A DNA stretch of 64,000 nucleotides from Zoogloea sp. LCSB751 (lineage in GTDB: Bacteria; Pseudomonadota; Gammaproteobacteria; Burkholderiales; Rhodocyclaceae). The position numbers were made by a program, and so were the translations under genes. The DNA lies in assembly GCF_002028455.1 (NCBI RefSeq), contig NZ_MWUM01000029.1, forward strand, positions 1 through 64,000, given 5' to 3'. The number at the start of each line of letters is the position of its first letter. Within the stretch, counting starts at the first letter, position 1. Shown here in pieces: positions 44,453-53,208 of the stretch. Under the pieces are notes generated by a model. The model made no database searches. It was given only the letters and a program-made list of their open reading frames with translations, and was not told the DNA's origin.

Positions 44453-45292
44453 ATGACTATATCCCGTAACGATCCTGGTCCTCCCCTAGTCCTTGTTTTT
44501 GCGGCATCCGATCCGACCGGCGGGGCCGGCGTGCAAGCCGACATTATGACATTGTCAGGCATGGGCTGCCACCCGTTGACTGTCATTACCGCGCTGACCG
44601 TGCAGGATACTGCCGGGGTGGAGGAGGTGCTGGCGATCGACGCCGATTTCGTTGCCGAGCAGGCCCGCGCGGTGCTCGAGGACATGCCGGTGCAGGCCTT
44701 CAAGCTCGGCGTGCTGGGCAGCGTCGACAACATTGCGGCGATCGCCGAGATCATTTCCGACTATCCCCACGTGCCGGTCATCGTCGATCCGGTGGTGGCC
44801 TCCGGGCGGGGGGACGAGCTGGCTTCCGAGGCCATGCTGGCAGCCCTGCGCGAACTGATCCTGCCGCAGGCAACCGTCATTACGCCGAACACCATGGAGG
44901 CGCGTCGCCTGGCCGACCTGCATCGGGACGAGCACGACGAGCGGTCTCTGTATGACTGTGCCGTCCAGTTGCTGAGCTCGGGTTGCGAGCATGTGTTGAT
45001 CACCGGTTCCCACGCGCACACGCCCCAGGTCATCAATACCCTCTACGGTCGCGGCGGCGTGATCCGCGCCGACACCTGGGAGCGCCTGCCGGGCAGCTAC
45101 CACGGTTCCGGCTGTACGCTGGCGTCCGCGGTGGCGGCGGCACTGGCCCACGGCATGGACATGTCGGCGGCCGTCCATGAGGCCCAGAGTTTTACCTGGA
45201 AGACGCTGGCGGCGGCCTTCCGGCCCGGCATGGGGCAACACATTCCCGATCGTTTTTTCTGGTCCAGGCCCAGCCTGGTGGACGAGGGCTGA
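44453..45292 (+). CDS. thiD: Hydroxymethylpyrimidine / phosphomethylpyrimidine kinase
   Basis: Phosphorylates HMP and HMP-phosphate in thiamine synthesis. The protein is 279 residues with a ribokinase-like fold. Signatures are FAASDPTGGAGVQADIMTLS (substrate), VPVIVDPVVASGRGDELA, TVITPNTMEARRLA and the anion hole LPGSYHGSGCTLASAVAAAL. The ATG at 44453 is preferred over a TTG four codons upstream. A TAGAAT (44387-44392) is a candidate -10. No THI-box riboswitch is visible in the 91-base leader. thiE follows after 4 bases. Confidence 0.95.
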   Translation: MTISRNDPGPPLVLVFAASDPTGGAGVQADIMTLSGMGCHPLTVITALTVQDTAGVEEVLAIDADFVAEQARAVLEDMPVQAFKLGVLGSVDNIAAIAEIISDYPHVPVIVDPVVASGRGDELASEAMLAALRELILPQATVITPNTMEARRLADLHRDEHDERSLYDCAVQLLSSGCEHVLITGSHAHTPQVINTLYGRGGVIRADTWERLPGSYHGSGCTLASAVAAALAHGMDMSAAVHEAQSFTWKTLAAAFRPGMGQHIPDRFFWSRPSLVDEG

Positions 45293-45296
45293 GACC

Positions 45297-45911
45297 ATGC
45301 TCCGACGCGGACTTTATCTGGTCACTCCGGACTGGAGCGACACCGAGGCGCTGACCGCCGCCCTTGGCGCGGTGCTGCCAGCCCGGCCGGCGCTGGTCCA
45401 GTACCGCAACAAGAATGCCGATCCGGCCCTGAGGCGGGTGCAGGCTACCCGCTTGCTGGCCTTGTGCCGCCAGGCGGGAGTGCCGCTGGTGCTCAACGAC
45501 GATCTGGCGCTGGCGCTGGAAATCGGCGCCGACGGTGTTCATCTGGGGCGCGACGACGGCGATCCGGCCGCCGCCCGGCGGGCCCTCGGCGCAGATCGTA
45601 TCCTCGGCGTCAGCTGTTACGGCGAATGGCCTCGTGCCGTGGCCGGCGCGGCGGCCGGCGTCGACTATGTGGCCTTCGGGGCGATGTATCCGTCGTCCAC
45701 CAAGCCCGCCGCGATACCTGCGCCCCTCGACATCCTGACCCGTGCCCGGCGTGAGCTAGGCCTGCCGGTGGCGGCCATCGGCGGCATCACCCTCGACAAT
45801 GCACCGCCGCTGATCGAGGCCGGCGCCGACCTGCTGGCCGTCATCAGCGACGTATTTGCAGCCCCCGCTCCGGCCGCCCGTGCGGTCGCCTACGCCGGGC
45901 TGTTCGATTGA
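45297..45911 (+). CDS. thiE: Thiamine-phosphate synthase
   Basis: Couples HMP-pyrophosphate with thiazole phosphate to give thiamine phosphate. The protein is 204 residues in a TIM barrel. Motifs include LVQYRNKNADPALRR (pyrophosphate), LVLNDDLALALEIGADGVHL, ILGVSCYGEWP and the C-terminal VAAIGGITLDNAPPLIEAGA. The start ATG at 45297 is 4 bases after thiD. hemL follows 19 bases after its stop and may be cotranscribed. Confidence 0.95.
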   Translation: MLRRGLYLVTPDWSDTEALTAALGAVLPARPALVQYRNKNADPALRRVQATRLLALCRQAGVPLVLNDDLALALEIGADGVHLGRDDGDPAAARRALGADRILGVSCYGEWPRAVAGAAAGVDYVAFGAMYPSSTKPAAIPAPLDILTRARRELGLPVAAIGGITLDNAPPLIEAGADLLAVISDVFAAPAPAARAVAYAGLFD

Positions 45912-45930
45912 CCAACAAGGAAACACCAGC

Positions 45931-47217
45931 ATGAGCAGTCGTAACGAAGAACTCTTTGCCCGCGCCCAGCGCACCATCCCCGGCGGCGTCAATTCGCCGG
46001 TCCGGGCCTTCCGATCGGTGGGCGGCACCCCGCGCTTCCTGAAGAAGGCGCTCGGCTCCCGCGTGTGGGACGCGGACGGCAAGGAATATCTCGACTACGT
46101 CGGCTCCTGGGGCCCCGCCATTCTTGGCCATGCCGATCCGGTGGTGGTCGAGGCGGTACGTGCCGCGGCCCTCGAAGGCCTGTCCTTCGGTGCGCCGACC
46201 GAGCGCGAGATCGACATGGCCGAGCGCCTGTGCGAACTGCTGCCCAGCCTCGAGATGGTGCGCCTGGTGTCCAGCGGTACCGAGGCGACGATGAGTGCGA
46301 TCCGCCTGGCCCGGGGTTTCACCGGCCGCGACGCGATCCTCAAGTTCGAGGGCTGTTACCACGGCCACGCCGACAGCCTGCTGGTAAAGGCCGGCTCCGG
46401 TCTGCTGACCTTCGGCAATCCGTCGTCGGCAGGTGTGCCGGAAGATTTCGCCAAGCACACCATCGTGCTCGACTACAACAACCCGGCCGAATTGGAGGAT
46501 ACCTTCAAGGCCCGCGGCGGCGAGATCGCCTGTGTGATCATCGAGCCGATCGCCGGCAACATGAACCTCGTCAAGCCGTCGGCTGAATTCATGCACTTGC
46601 TGCGCCGCCTGTGTACCGAGCATGGCACCGTGCTGATCTTCGATGAGGTGATGACCGGTTTTCGCGTCGGTCCGCGTGGCGTGCAAGGCCTGTTCGGCAT
46701 CACGCCCGATCTGACCACCCTCGGCAAGGTGATCGGCGGCGGCATGCCGGTGGGGGCCTTCGGCGGCCGCCGCGACATCATGGAAAAGATCGCCCCGCTG
46801 GGCGGCGTGTACCAGGCCGGCACCCTGTCCGGCAGCCCGGTGGCGGTGGCAGCGGGTCTCGCCAGCCTGGAGCAGATCGCCAAGCCCGGTTTCTATGAAG
46901 TGCTCACCGCCCGTACCGAGCGCCTCGTGAAGGGCCTCAATGCGGCGGCAGCCAAACATGGCGTGACGTTCATCGCCGATTCCGTCGGCGGCATGTTCGG
47001 CCTGTATTTCGCCAAGGCCGTGCCGCAGAGCTACGCCGACGTGATGGCTTCCGACCGGGAGCGCTTCAACCGCTTCTTCCACGCGATGCTGGAGGCCGGC
47101 CATTACTTCGCGCCGTCGGCCTTCGAAGCCGGCTTCGTGTCGGCTGCGCATTCGGAAGCCGACATCGACAGCACCGTCGCCGCCGCCGAAGCCTGGTTTG
47201 CCGCCAACGCGGGCTGA
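45931..47217 (+). CDS. hemL: Glutamate-1-semialdehyde 2,1-aminomutase
   Basis: A PLP enzyme that converts glutamate-1-semialdehyde to 5-aminolevulinate, the step after HemA. The protein is 428 residues. It begins MSSRNEELFARAQRTIPGGV. The PLP lysine is Lys266 in LTTLGKVIGGGMPVGAFGG. RLVSSGTEATMSAIRLARGF and IFDEVMTGFRV are the cofactor-binding segments. The ATG at 45931 has AAGGAAA upstream. A terminator follows the gene. Confidence 0.97.
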   Translation: MSSRNEELFARAQRTIPGGVNSPVRAFRSVGGTPRFLKKALGSRVWDADGKEYLDYVGSWGPAILGHADPVVVEAVRAAALEGLSFGAPTEREIDMAERLCELLPSLEMVRLVSSGTEATMSAIRLARGFTGRDAILKFEGCYHGHADSLLVKAGSGLLTFGNPSSAGVPEDFAKHTIVLDYNNPAELEDTFKARGGEIACVIIEPIAGNMNLVKPSAEFMHLLRRLCTEHGTVLIFDEVMTGFRVGPRGVQGLFGITPDLTTLGKVIGGGMPVGAFGGRRDIMEKIAPLGGVYQAGTLSGSPVAVAAGLASLEQIAKPGFYEVLTARTERLVKGLNAAAAKHGVTFIADSVGGMFGLYFAKAVPQSYADVMASDRERFNRFFHAMLEAGHYFAPSAFEAGFVSAAHSEADIDSTVAAAEAWFAANAG

Positions 47218-47256
47218 ACTTGAACGCCGGGGTGAGGCCCCGGTGAGACGGATGTG

Positions 47257-47287
47257 AAAAGGGGGCGAGTGAATCGCCCCCTTTTTT
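47257..47287. terminator. Bidirectional terminator between hemL and mgtE
   Basis: AAAAGGGGGCGA and TCGCCCCCTTTTTT flank GTGAA, giving a 12-bp stem with A and T tails. It serves the convergent hemL and mgtE transcripts. Confidence 0.9.
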
Positions 47288-47308
47288 GTGTCTGTCCGCT
47301 TGCTCGCG

Positions 47309-48751
47309 CTACATCAGGAAGATCGTCGCCAGCCCGAGGAAGATGAAGAAGCCGCCGGAGTCGGTGACGGCGGTAATGATCACGCTGGAGCCGACCGCCG
47401 GGTCCTGCCCGAAGCGGTGGCGGATCATCGGTGCCATCACGCCGATGAAGGCGGCGACCAGCAGGTTCAGCGTCATCGCGGCGGTCATCACCAGGCCCAG
47501 CTTGCCGCTGCCGTAGAGCACCCAGGCCAGGATGCCGAGCAGGCCGCCCCACACGATGCCGTTGATCAGCGCAACACCCAGCTCCTTCTTGAGCAGGCGG
47601 CTCAGTGCGTCGTCCTGCACCTGGCCCATGGCAATGCCGCGGACGATCATCGTGATGGTCTGATTGCCGGAGTTGCCGCCGATGCCGGCCACGATGGGCA
47701 TCAGGGCGGCCAGGGCCACCAGCTTTTCGATGGAGCCTTCGAAGGCACCGATCACTCGGCTGGCCACGAAGGCGGTGACCAGGTTGGCGGCCAGCCAGGA
47801 CCAGCGGTTCTTCACCGAATCCCATACCGGCGCGAAGATGTCTTCGCCTTCCTTCAGGCCGCCCTGGCTGAGCAGTTCGCTCTCGGTTTCCTCGCGGATG
47901 AAGTCCACCACCGTGGCTACCGTCACCCGGCCGACCAGTTTGCGGTGGTAATCCACTACCGGCGCCGACACCAGGTCGTAGCGCTCGAAGGCCTGGGCGG
48001 CGGTCTCGGCCTCATCGGCTGGCTCGAGCGTCAGGGTGTCGGTGAGCATGATCTCGCTCACCTCGGTTTCCGGATCGTTGATCAGCAGCCGGTTGATGGG
48101 CAGCACGCCGCGCAGGTGTTCGTCCCGGTCCACCACGAAGAGCTGGTCGGTGTGGTCAGGCAGTTCGTCGAAGCGGCGCAGGTAGCGCAGCACCACTTCC
48201 AGTGTGACGTCCTCGCGCACGGTGACCATCTCGAAGTCCATCAGCGCGCCGACGGAGTCCTCCGGGTAAGACATCGCGGCGCGCAGCTGCTCGCGCTCCT
48301 CCGGGTCGAGGCCCTGGTAAACCGCCTCCATGACCTCGTGGGGCAGGTCGGGTGCCAGGTCGGCCAGTTCGTCGGCGTCGAGCTGTTCGGCGGCGGCGCG
48401 CAGGGACGCCGAGTCCATCGACTCGATGAGGGATTCCCGCACCGCGTCGGAGACTTCAAGCAGGATCTCGCCGTCCCGCTCGGCCTTGACCAGGTCCCAG
48501 ACGAACAGGCGTTCGTCGAGCGGCAGGGCTTCGAGGATGTGGGCGACGTCGGCCGAGTGCAGGCTGTCGAGCTTGTGGGTCAGCTCATGGACGTGCTGCT
48601 TGTGGACCAGGCTTTCGACCAGGTCATGCTTGGGCATGTCCTGGCGATGGACGAGCTCTTCCACCAGCTTGTGGCGGGCAAGCAGGTGCTGGACCTCGCG
48701 CAGGTGGCTTTCGAGGTCGTCGTGTTGCTGCAGGTCGTCGGTTTCGGCCAT
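47309..48751 (-). CDS. mgtE: Magnesium transporter MgtE
   Basis: A 480-residue Mg2+ channel. Residues about 30-150 form the cytosolic MgtE N domain (LHSADVAHILEALPLDERLF). Two CBS domains lie at about 155-275 (SYPEDSVGALMDFEMVTVRE, TDTLTLEPADEAETAAQAF). Five membrane helices fill about 300-480, with the filter-region motif MPIVAGIGGNSGNQTITMIV. The Mg2+-sensing acidic residues are expected in the N and CBS parts. No M-box riboswitch was seen upstream. A GC-rich hairpin lies 20 bases before the start. Confidence 0.95.
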   Translation of the reverse strand: MAETDDLQQHDDLESHLREVQHLLARHKLVEELVHRQDMPKHDLVESLVHKQHVHELTHKLDSLHSADVAHILEALPLDERLFVWDLVKAERDGEILLEVSDAVRESLIESMDSASLRAAAEQLDADELADLAPDLPHEVMEAVYQGLDPEEREQLRAAMSYPEDSVGALMDFEMVTVREDVTLEVVLRYLRRFDELPDHTDQLFVVDRDEHLRGVLPINRLLINDPETEVSEIMLTDTLTLEPADEAETAAQAFERYDLVSAPVVDYHRKLVGRVTVATVVDFIREETESELLSQGGLKEGEDIFAPVWDSVKNRWSWLAANLVTAFVASRVIGAFEGSIEKLVALAALMPIVAGIGGNSGNQTITMIVRGIAMGQVQDDALSRLLKKELGVALINGIVWGGLLGILAWVLYGSGKLGLVMTAAMTLNLLVAAFIGVMAPMIRHRFGQDPAVGSSVIITAVTDSGGFFIFLGLATIFLM

Positions 48752-48769
48752 GGTCGCAATTCCGTGCTG

Positions 48770-48795
48770 CCCTGCGTGCCGGGCGGCACGCAGGG
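48770..48795. repeat. Perfect 11-bp hairpin upstream of mgtE
   Basis: CCCTGCGTGCC (48770-48780) and GGCACGCAGGG (48785-48795) surround a 4-base loop. It lies in the leftward transcript between the UbiH-family gene and mgtE and has no U run. It may be a terminator remnant or an mgtE leader structure. Confidence 0.5.
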
Positions 48796-48862
48796 GGCGG
48801 ATTCTACGGGGTTTGCGGCGCTGCGGCGACGGCCATTTTCACGCTCGCGGAAGGGTTTTGGG

Positions 48863-50011
48863 TCAGGGCCAGGCGCGGGCTCCGAACATCATCCGTTTGG
48901 CGACGAAATGGCGGGCCGGCGGTAGCAGGTCGAGGGCGAACAGGCCGGCGCCACGGGCGTGCTTGAGCGGCCCGAACGACGTGCTGAACAGGCGTACCAG
49001 GGTGTCGGTGAAGCGGATCGTGCCGTTGCGGTCGAGTCGGCGGGCGTCGGCGTAGGCGGCCAGGGTTTCCGCTGCGCCCGGGTCACCGCCGGCGCGGATC
49101 AGGGTCTGGGCGCAGGCCCACACGTCGCGCAGGGCCAGGTTGTAGCCCTGGCCGGCGACTGGGTGGAGGGTCTGGGCAGCATTGCCCAGCCATACGGTAC
49201 GGCGTCCGACAGGTTCCTGCCGGTAGCGCAGGAGCAGCGGATAGCGGGCCCGCGGGCCGATGGAGGCAAAGCGCAGGCGCTGGCCGAAGTGTTCCTGCAG
49301 GCGAGCAAGGTAGGTGTCGTCGTCGAGGGCGAGCAGCGCATCCGCGTCGGCCGGTGTGGCGGTGTGCACGATGGCGCAGTCGTGGCCGCAGGGCAGCACC
49401 GCCAGCGGGCCTTGCGGGGTGAAGCGTTCCCAGGCGCGGCCGTGGTGGGGCGTGGCTGGCGTGGCGACGCTGATTACCGCGTGCTGGCCGTAGTCCCGTT
49501 CGACGAGGGGGGCATCTTCGTCGCTGACGATGCTGCCTTCGGCGCAGGCGGCCAGGCGGGCGGACAGGTTGTGGCCGTCGGCGAGGCTGACCAGCACGTC
49601 ATCGGCGCCGGGCACCAGGCGGCTGACCGTCGTGTACTCGCGCAGCGGGATGCCGGCCGCCATCAGCGCGTCGTCCAGCGCGGCGGCTAGATCGCCGGCG
49701 GCGACCACATAGCCGAGGGCCGGCTGGCCGTATTCCTCGGCCTGCAGCAGGCTGCGGCCGAGGCCGCCCTGGTGGGAGACGTGGATGCTCTCGATGGCGG
49801 TGGCCGGCAGGCGGTTCCACACGCCCAGCCGTTCGAGGGTCAGGCGGGTGCCATGGGACAGGGCCAGGATGCGCGGGTCGTCGCGCGCTGCGCCGCGGGC
49901 GCGGGCGCGGGCGTCCACCAGCAGCAGGTCGAGGCCGGCATCCTTCAGCGCGAGGGCCAGCGCCATGCCCACCGGGCCGGCGCCGACGATGATGAGGTCG
50001 TGCCGCTTCAT
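48863..50011 (-). CDS. UbiH-family FAD-dependent hydroxylase
   Basis: A 382-residue flavoprotein monooxygenase of the UbiH/UbiF/COQ6 family used for ring hydroxylation in ubiquinone synthesis. FAD-binding motif DLIIVGAGPVGMALALALKD opens the protein. The second motif DPRILALSHGTRLTLERLG and the family signature VWLGNAAQTLHPVAGQGYNL are intact. Which ring position it hydroxylates cannot be told from sequence alone. Linkage to pepP, whose stop is 1 base before this ATG, matches the pepP-ubiH arrangement of E. coli and favours UbiH. Confidence 0.9.
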   Translation of the reverse strand: MKRHDLIIVGAGPVGMALALALKDAGLDLLLVDARARARGAARDDPRILALSHGTRLTLERLGVWNRLPATAIESIHVSHQGGLGRSLLQAEEYGQPALGYVVAAGDLAAALDDALMAAGIPLREYTTVSRLVPGADDVLVSLADGHNLSARLAACAEGSIVSDEDAPLVERDYGQHAVISVATPATPHHGRAWERFTPQGPLAVLPCGHDCAIVHTATPADADALLALDDDTYLARLQEHFGQRLRFASIGPRARYPLLLRYRQEPVGRRTVWLGNAAQTLHPVAGQGYNLALRDVWACAQTLIRAGGDPGAAETLAAYADARRLDRNGTIRFTDTLVRLFSTSFGPLKHARGAGLFALDLLPPARHFVAKRMMFGARAWP

Positions 50012-50012
50012 C

Positions 50013-51329
50013 TCAGCCCTCGGCCATTACGGCTTCGATGTCGGCGACGCTCTTCGGCGTGGCGGCGGTGATGATCTCGCAGCCGGAGTCGGTGACCAGC
50101 GCGTCGTCCTCGATGCGGATGCCGATGTTCCAGAAGGCTTCCGGCACGCCGTCCGCCGGGCGGATGTAGCAGCCGGGCTCGACCGTGAGCATGTTGCCGG
50201 CGACCAGCGGGCGCCATTCGCCAGCCAGCTTGTATTCTCCGGCGTCGTGCACGTCGAGGCCGAGCCAGTGGCCGGTGCGGTGCATGTAGAACTGGCGGTA
50301 GCTGCCCGATTCGAGCACGCCGTCCAGCGTGCCGGTGAGCAGGCCGAGGTCGATGAAGCCCTGGGCGAGCACGCGGGTGGCCGCGTCGTGCGGGTCGTTC
50401 CAGCCGGCGCCGGGGCGGATCGCCTCGATGGCGGCGGCCTGGGAGGCCAGCACCAGTTCGTAGGCGGCCTTCTGCGGCCCGCTGAAGCGGCCGCTGACCG
50501 GGAAGCTGCGGGTGATGTCCGAGGCGTAGCCGTCGAGTTCGCAGCCGGCGTCGATCAGCAGCAGGTCGCCGTCCTTCAGCTGGCCGTCGTTTTCGACATA
50601 GTGAAGCACGCAGGCGTTGGCGCCGCCGGCGACGATGGAGCCGTAGGCCGGGGCCTGGCTGCCGTGGCGGCGGAACTCGTGCAGCAGTTCGGCTTCGACC
50701 TCGTACTCCCAGGCGCCGGGGCGGGTGGCGCGCATCGCGCGGCGATGCGCGCCAGCGGAAATCTCGGCAGCGCGGCGCATGGTGGCAATTTCGCTGGCGT
50801 CCTTAATCAGGCGCATCTCGTCGATCAGGCCGCGCACGTCGCGGATCTGGGCGGGGGCATGGCAGCCGGTGCGAGCCTGGGCGCGCACGCGGTTGAGGGC
50901 GTCGGCGATGCGGCTGTCCCAGGCCGGCTCGTAGCCGACCGAATGGAAGATCGCCGGCTGGTTGGCGAACAGCGTGGCGAGCTGCTCGTCCAGTTCGGCG
51001 ACGGGGTGGGCTTCGTCGAAACCGAAAGTCTCTTGCGCCGCCTCGGGGCCGAAGCGGTAGCCGTCCCAGATCTCCCTTTCCATGTCCTTGGTGCGGCAGA
51101 ACAGGATGCTGCGCGGGGTGTCCCCGGCCACCAGCACCAGCACTGCCTCCGGCTCGCGGAAGCCGGTGAGGTAGTAGAAGTAGCTGTCGAAACGGTAGCC
51201 GTAGTGGGTGTCGCGGTTGCGCACGCGTTCCGGCGCAGTGGGAATGACGGCGACGCCGCCGCCGGCGGCCTGCATGGTCTGCAGCAGGCGGGCGCGGCGG
51301 GCCTGGAAGGGGGAAATGTCGAGGGGCAT
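50013..51329 (-). CDS. pepP: Xaa-Pro aminopeptidase
   Basis: A 438-residue M24B metallopeptidase that removes N-terminal residues preceding proline. The N-terminal creatinase-like domain (SPFQARRARLLQTMQAAGGG, NRDTHYGYRFDSYFYYLTGF) is followed by the pita-bread catalytic domain. Its metal ligands lie in LLIDAGCELDGYASDITRSF, HRTGHWLGLDVHD, MLTVEPGCYI and the final RIEDDALVT. All motifs look complete. It is directly upstream of the UbiH-family gene. Confidence 0.96.
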   Translation of the reverse strand: MPLDISPFQARRARLLQTMQAAGGGVAVIPTAPERVRNRDTHYGYRFDSYFYYLTGFREPEAVLVLVAGDTPRSILFCRTKDMEREIWDGYRFGPEAAQETFGFDEAHPVAELDEQLATLFANQPAIFHSVGYEPAWDSRIADALNRVRAQARTGCHAPAQIRDVRGLIDEMRLIKDASEIATMRRAAEISAGAHRRAMRATRPGAWEYEVEAELLHEFRRHGSQAPAYGSIVAGGANACVLHYVENDGQLKDGDLLLIDAGCELDGYASDITRSFPVSGRFSGPQKAAYELVLASQAAAIEAIRPGAGWNDPHDAATRVLAQGFIDLGLLTGTLDGVLESGSYRQFYMHRTGHWLGLDVHDAGEYKLAGEWRPLVAGNMLTVEPGCYIRPADGVPEAFWNIGIRIEDDALVTDSGCEIITAATPKSVADIEAVMAEG

Positions 51330-51401
51330 GGCGATGTCCGGTGGCTGGATTCTGGATGGACCGTGAGGTGGCCGCTTTGTTGCGAGCTTACGGGAATCCC
51401 G

Positions 51402-52118
51402 TCAGGGCGTGCAGGGACGGGCCTCGCGCAGGTGGGTGTCGCGCAGGTAAGTGTCTAGCTCGCGCAGGCGTTCAGGCGTGCCCACGTCCACCCAGTCGCC
51501 GATCAGGCGGCTGCCGGCTACGTGCCTGCCGGCCATTGCAGCGCGCAGCAGCGGAGCCAGCTTGGCGGGGCGGCTGCCATCCACGCCGATGAACAGGGCC
51601 GGGTGATAGGCGCCGAGGCCGGAGAAGGTCAGGCGTTCGTCGCCGTCGTCGTGGACCAGGCCGTCCGGGCACAGGGCAAAGTCACCTTGTGGGTGGTGGA
51701 GCGGATTGGCGACCAGCAGCAGGTGGGCCTGGGTGCCACCGGGGCTCAGGGTGTCGGCGGCGCGGCGCAGGCCGGCTAGGTCGGCGTCGCAGAAGACGTC
51801 GCCATTTACCGCCAGGAAGGGCTCGTTGCCGAGTAGCGGCAGCGCGCGGGTGATGCCGCCGGCGGTTTCCAGCGCGCTTTCTTCCGCCGAGTAACGGATG
51901 TGCACGCCGAAGCGCGATCCGTCGCCGAGGGCGTCCTCGATCATCCGGCCCAGGTGGGCGTGGTTGATCACCAAATCAAAGATGCCCGCCGCGGCCAGGC
52001 GCTCGATGTGCCACACGATCAGCGGCTTGCCGCCCACTTCCAGCAGGGGCTTGGGGCAACTGTCGGTAAGCGGGCGCATGCGTTCGCCGCGGCCGGCAGC
52101 GAGGATCATCGCTTTCAT
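51402..52118 (-). CDS. murU: N-acetylmuramate-1-phosphate uridylyltransferase
   Basis: A 238-residue nucleotidyltransferase. MKAMILAAGRGERMRPLTDS and CPKPLLEVGGKPLI form the sugar-nucleotide pyrophosphorylase signature, and FLAVNGDVFCDADL holds the metal-binding Asp. Together with the kinase gene 10 bases upstream it matches the AmgK-MurU cell-wall recycling pair of Pseudomonas, which makes UDP-MurNAc while bypassing MurA and so contributes intrinsic fosfomycin tolerance. The specific name depends on that gene pairing. Confidence 0.88.
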   Translation of the reverse strand: MKAMILAAGRGERMRPLTDSCPKPLLEVGGKPLIVWHIERLAAAGIFDLVINHAHLGRMIEDALGDGSRFGVHIRYSAEESALETAGGITRALPLLGNEPFLAVNGDVFCDADLAGLRRAADTLSPGGTQAHLLLVANPLHHPQGDFALCPDGLVHDDGDERLTFSGLGAYHPALFIGVDGSRPAKLAPLLRAAMAGRHVAGSRLIGDWVDVGTPERLRELDTYLRDTHLREARPCTP

Positions 52119-52128
52119 CGTCGTGGGC

Positions 52129-53127
52129 TCAGAACGAATAGCCGACTTCGGTGACGGTCGGGTCGGTCTGTTCCAGGATGCGCAGCAGCGGCTTGAGTTC
52201 GCCGTAGCGTTCGCAGGTTTTGCGCAGGTAGTGCAGAACCAGCGGCATGTCCTTCAGGTAGCCGTCCTTGCCGTCCCGGTGATACAGGCGGGCGAAGATG
52301 CCGAGCACCTTGATGTGGCGCTGCACGCCCATGTATTCGTAATCGCGGTGGAAATCGGCGAAGTCCTCGCGCACCGGCAGGCCGAGGCTGCGGGCGGTTT
52401 CCCAGTAGCGCGCCAGCAGGTCGAGGGTGAAGTCCTCGTCCCAGTGGACGTAGGCATCCTTTAGCAGGGAGACCAGGTCGTAGGTCAGCGGGCCATAGAC
52501 GGCGTCCTGGAAGTCGAGCACGCCGGGGTTGGGCGTGGACTGCATCAGGTTGCGGCTGTGGTAGTCGCGATGGACGTAGACCTTGGGCTCGGACAGGTTC
52601 ACGTCGAGGACGCGGTCGAAGACCTCGTAGAGCTGCTGGGCCTGCTTGTCGGTGAGAGTGAGGCCCTTGTGGCGCGACACGTACCACACCGGGAACAGTT
52701 CCATTTCCCGCAGCAGCAGCTCGCGGTTGTACTCGGGCAGCACGCCGGGCTTGCTGGAGAGCTGAATGCTCATCAGCGCGCCGAGGGCTTCCGCGTACAG
52801 GTTGTGGGCGTTGTCCTTGGTCAGCGCCTGCAGGTAGGTGGTGCTGCCCAGGTCGGACAGCAGCAGGAAGCCCTGTTCGAGGTTCTGCTTGATGATCTGC
52901 GGCACATGCACGCCGGCGGCGCCGAGCAGCTCGGCAACCTTGATGTAGGGGCGGCAGTCCTCGTGGCTGGGAGGCGCATCCATGACGATCAGCGATACCG
53001 GATCGTCGGCGAAGGTCAGCCGGAAATAGCGCCGGAAGCTGGCGTCGGCGCTGGCCGGGGCGAGTTCGAAGGCGCGGCCGGGAAATTCGGCGGCGATCCA
53101 GGTCTGGAGTTGTTGGCGTCGTTCCAC
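52129..53127 (-). CDS. amgK: Cell-wall sugar kinase AmgK (anomeric MurNAc/GlcNAc kinase)
   Basis: A 332-residue phosphotransferase of the APH-like fold. The Brenner motif is VYVHRDYHSRNLMQ (catalytic Asp), followed by GVLDFQDAVYGPLTYDLVSL (metal Asp). The N-terminus SADASFRRYFRLTF resembles the nucleotide loop. It phosphorylates MurNAc at the anomeric carbon for MurU. The divergent neighbour is lptD, as in Pseudomonas, across an 81-base promoter region. It should not be read as an aminoglycoside resistance gene despite the shared fold. Confidence 0.87.
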   Translation of the reverse strand: MERRQQLQTWIAAEFPGRAFELAPASADASFRRYFRLTFADDPVSLIVMDAPPSHEDCRPYIKVAELLGAAGVHVPQIIKQNLEQGFLLLSDLGSTTYLQALTKDNAHNLYAEALGALMSIQLSSKPGVLPEYNRELLLREMELFPVWYVSRHKGLTLTDKQAQQLYEVFDRVLDVNLSEPKVYVHRDYHSRNLMQSTPNPGVLDFQDAVYGPLTYDLVSLLKDAYVHWDEDFTLDLLARYWETARSLGLPVREDFADFHRDYEYMGVQRHIKVLGIFARLYHRDGKDGYLKDMPLVLHYLRKTCERYGELKPLLRILEQTDPTVTEVGYSF

Positions 53128-53149
53128 GGGAGTCGAAGAAGTGTTCGTG

Positions 53150-53155
53150 TAAAAT
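53150..53155 (+). promoter_or_regulatory. Candidate extended -10 for lptD
   Basis: TGTAAAAT gives an extended -10 (TG plus TAAAAT) in the 81-base divergent region, 54 bases before the lptD ATG. The -35 match is poor. Confidence 0.4.
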
Positions 53156-53208
53156 CCGGCAGTTTATCAAACCATGCGGTCGGCTCGCCGGCTGGTTCCT
53201 GTCCCCGG

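Noticed and set aside
48752..48862. An M-box (Mg2+) riboswitch ahead of mgtE.
   Set aside because: The gap is about 110 bases with one simple GC hairpin and no conserved M-box elements.
52129..53127. An aminoglycoside phosphotransferase resistance gene.
   Set aside because: The fold is shared, but pairing with a MurU-type uridylyltransferase and position beside lptD indicate the cell-wall recycling kinase.
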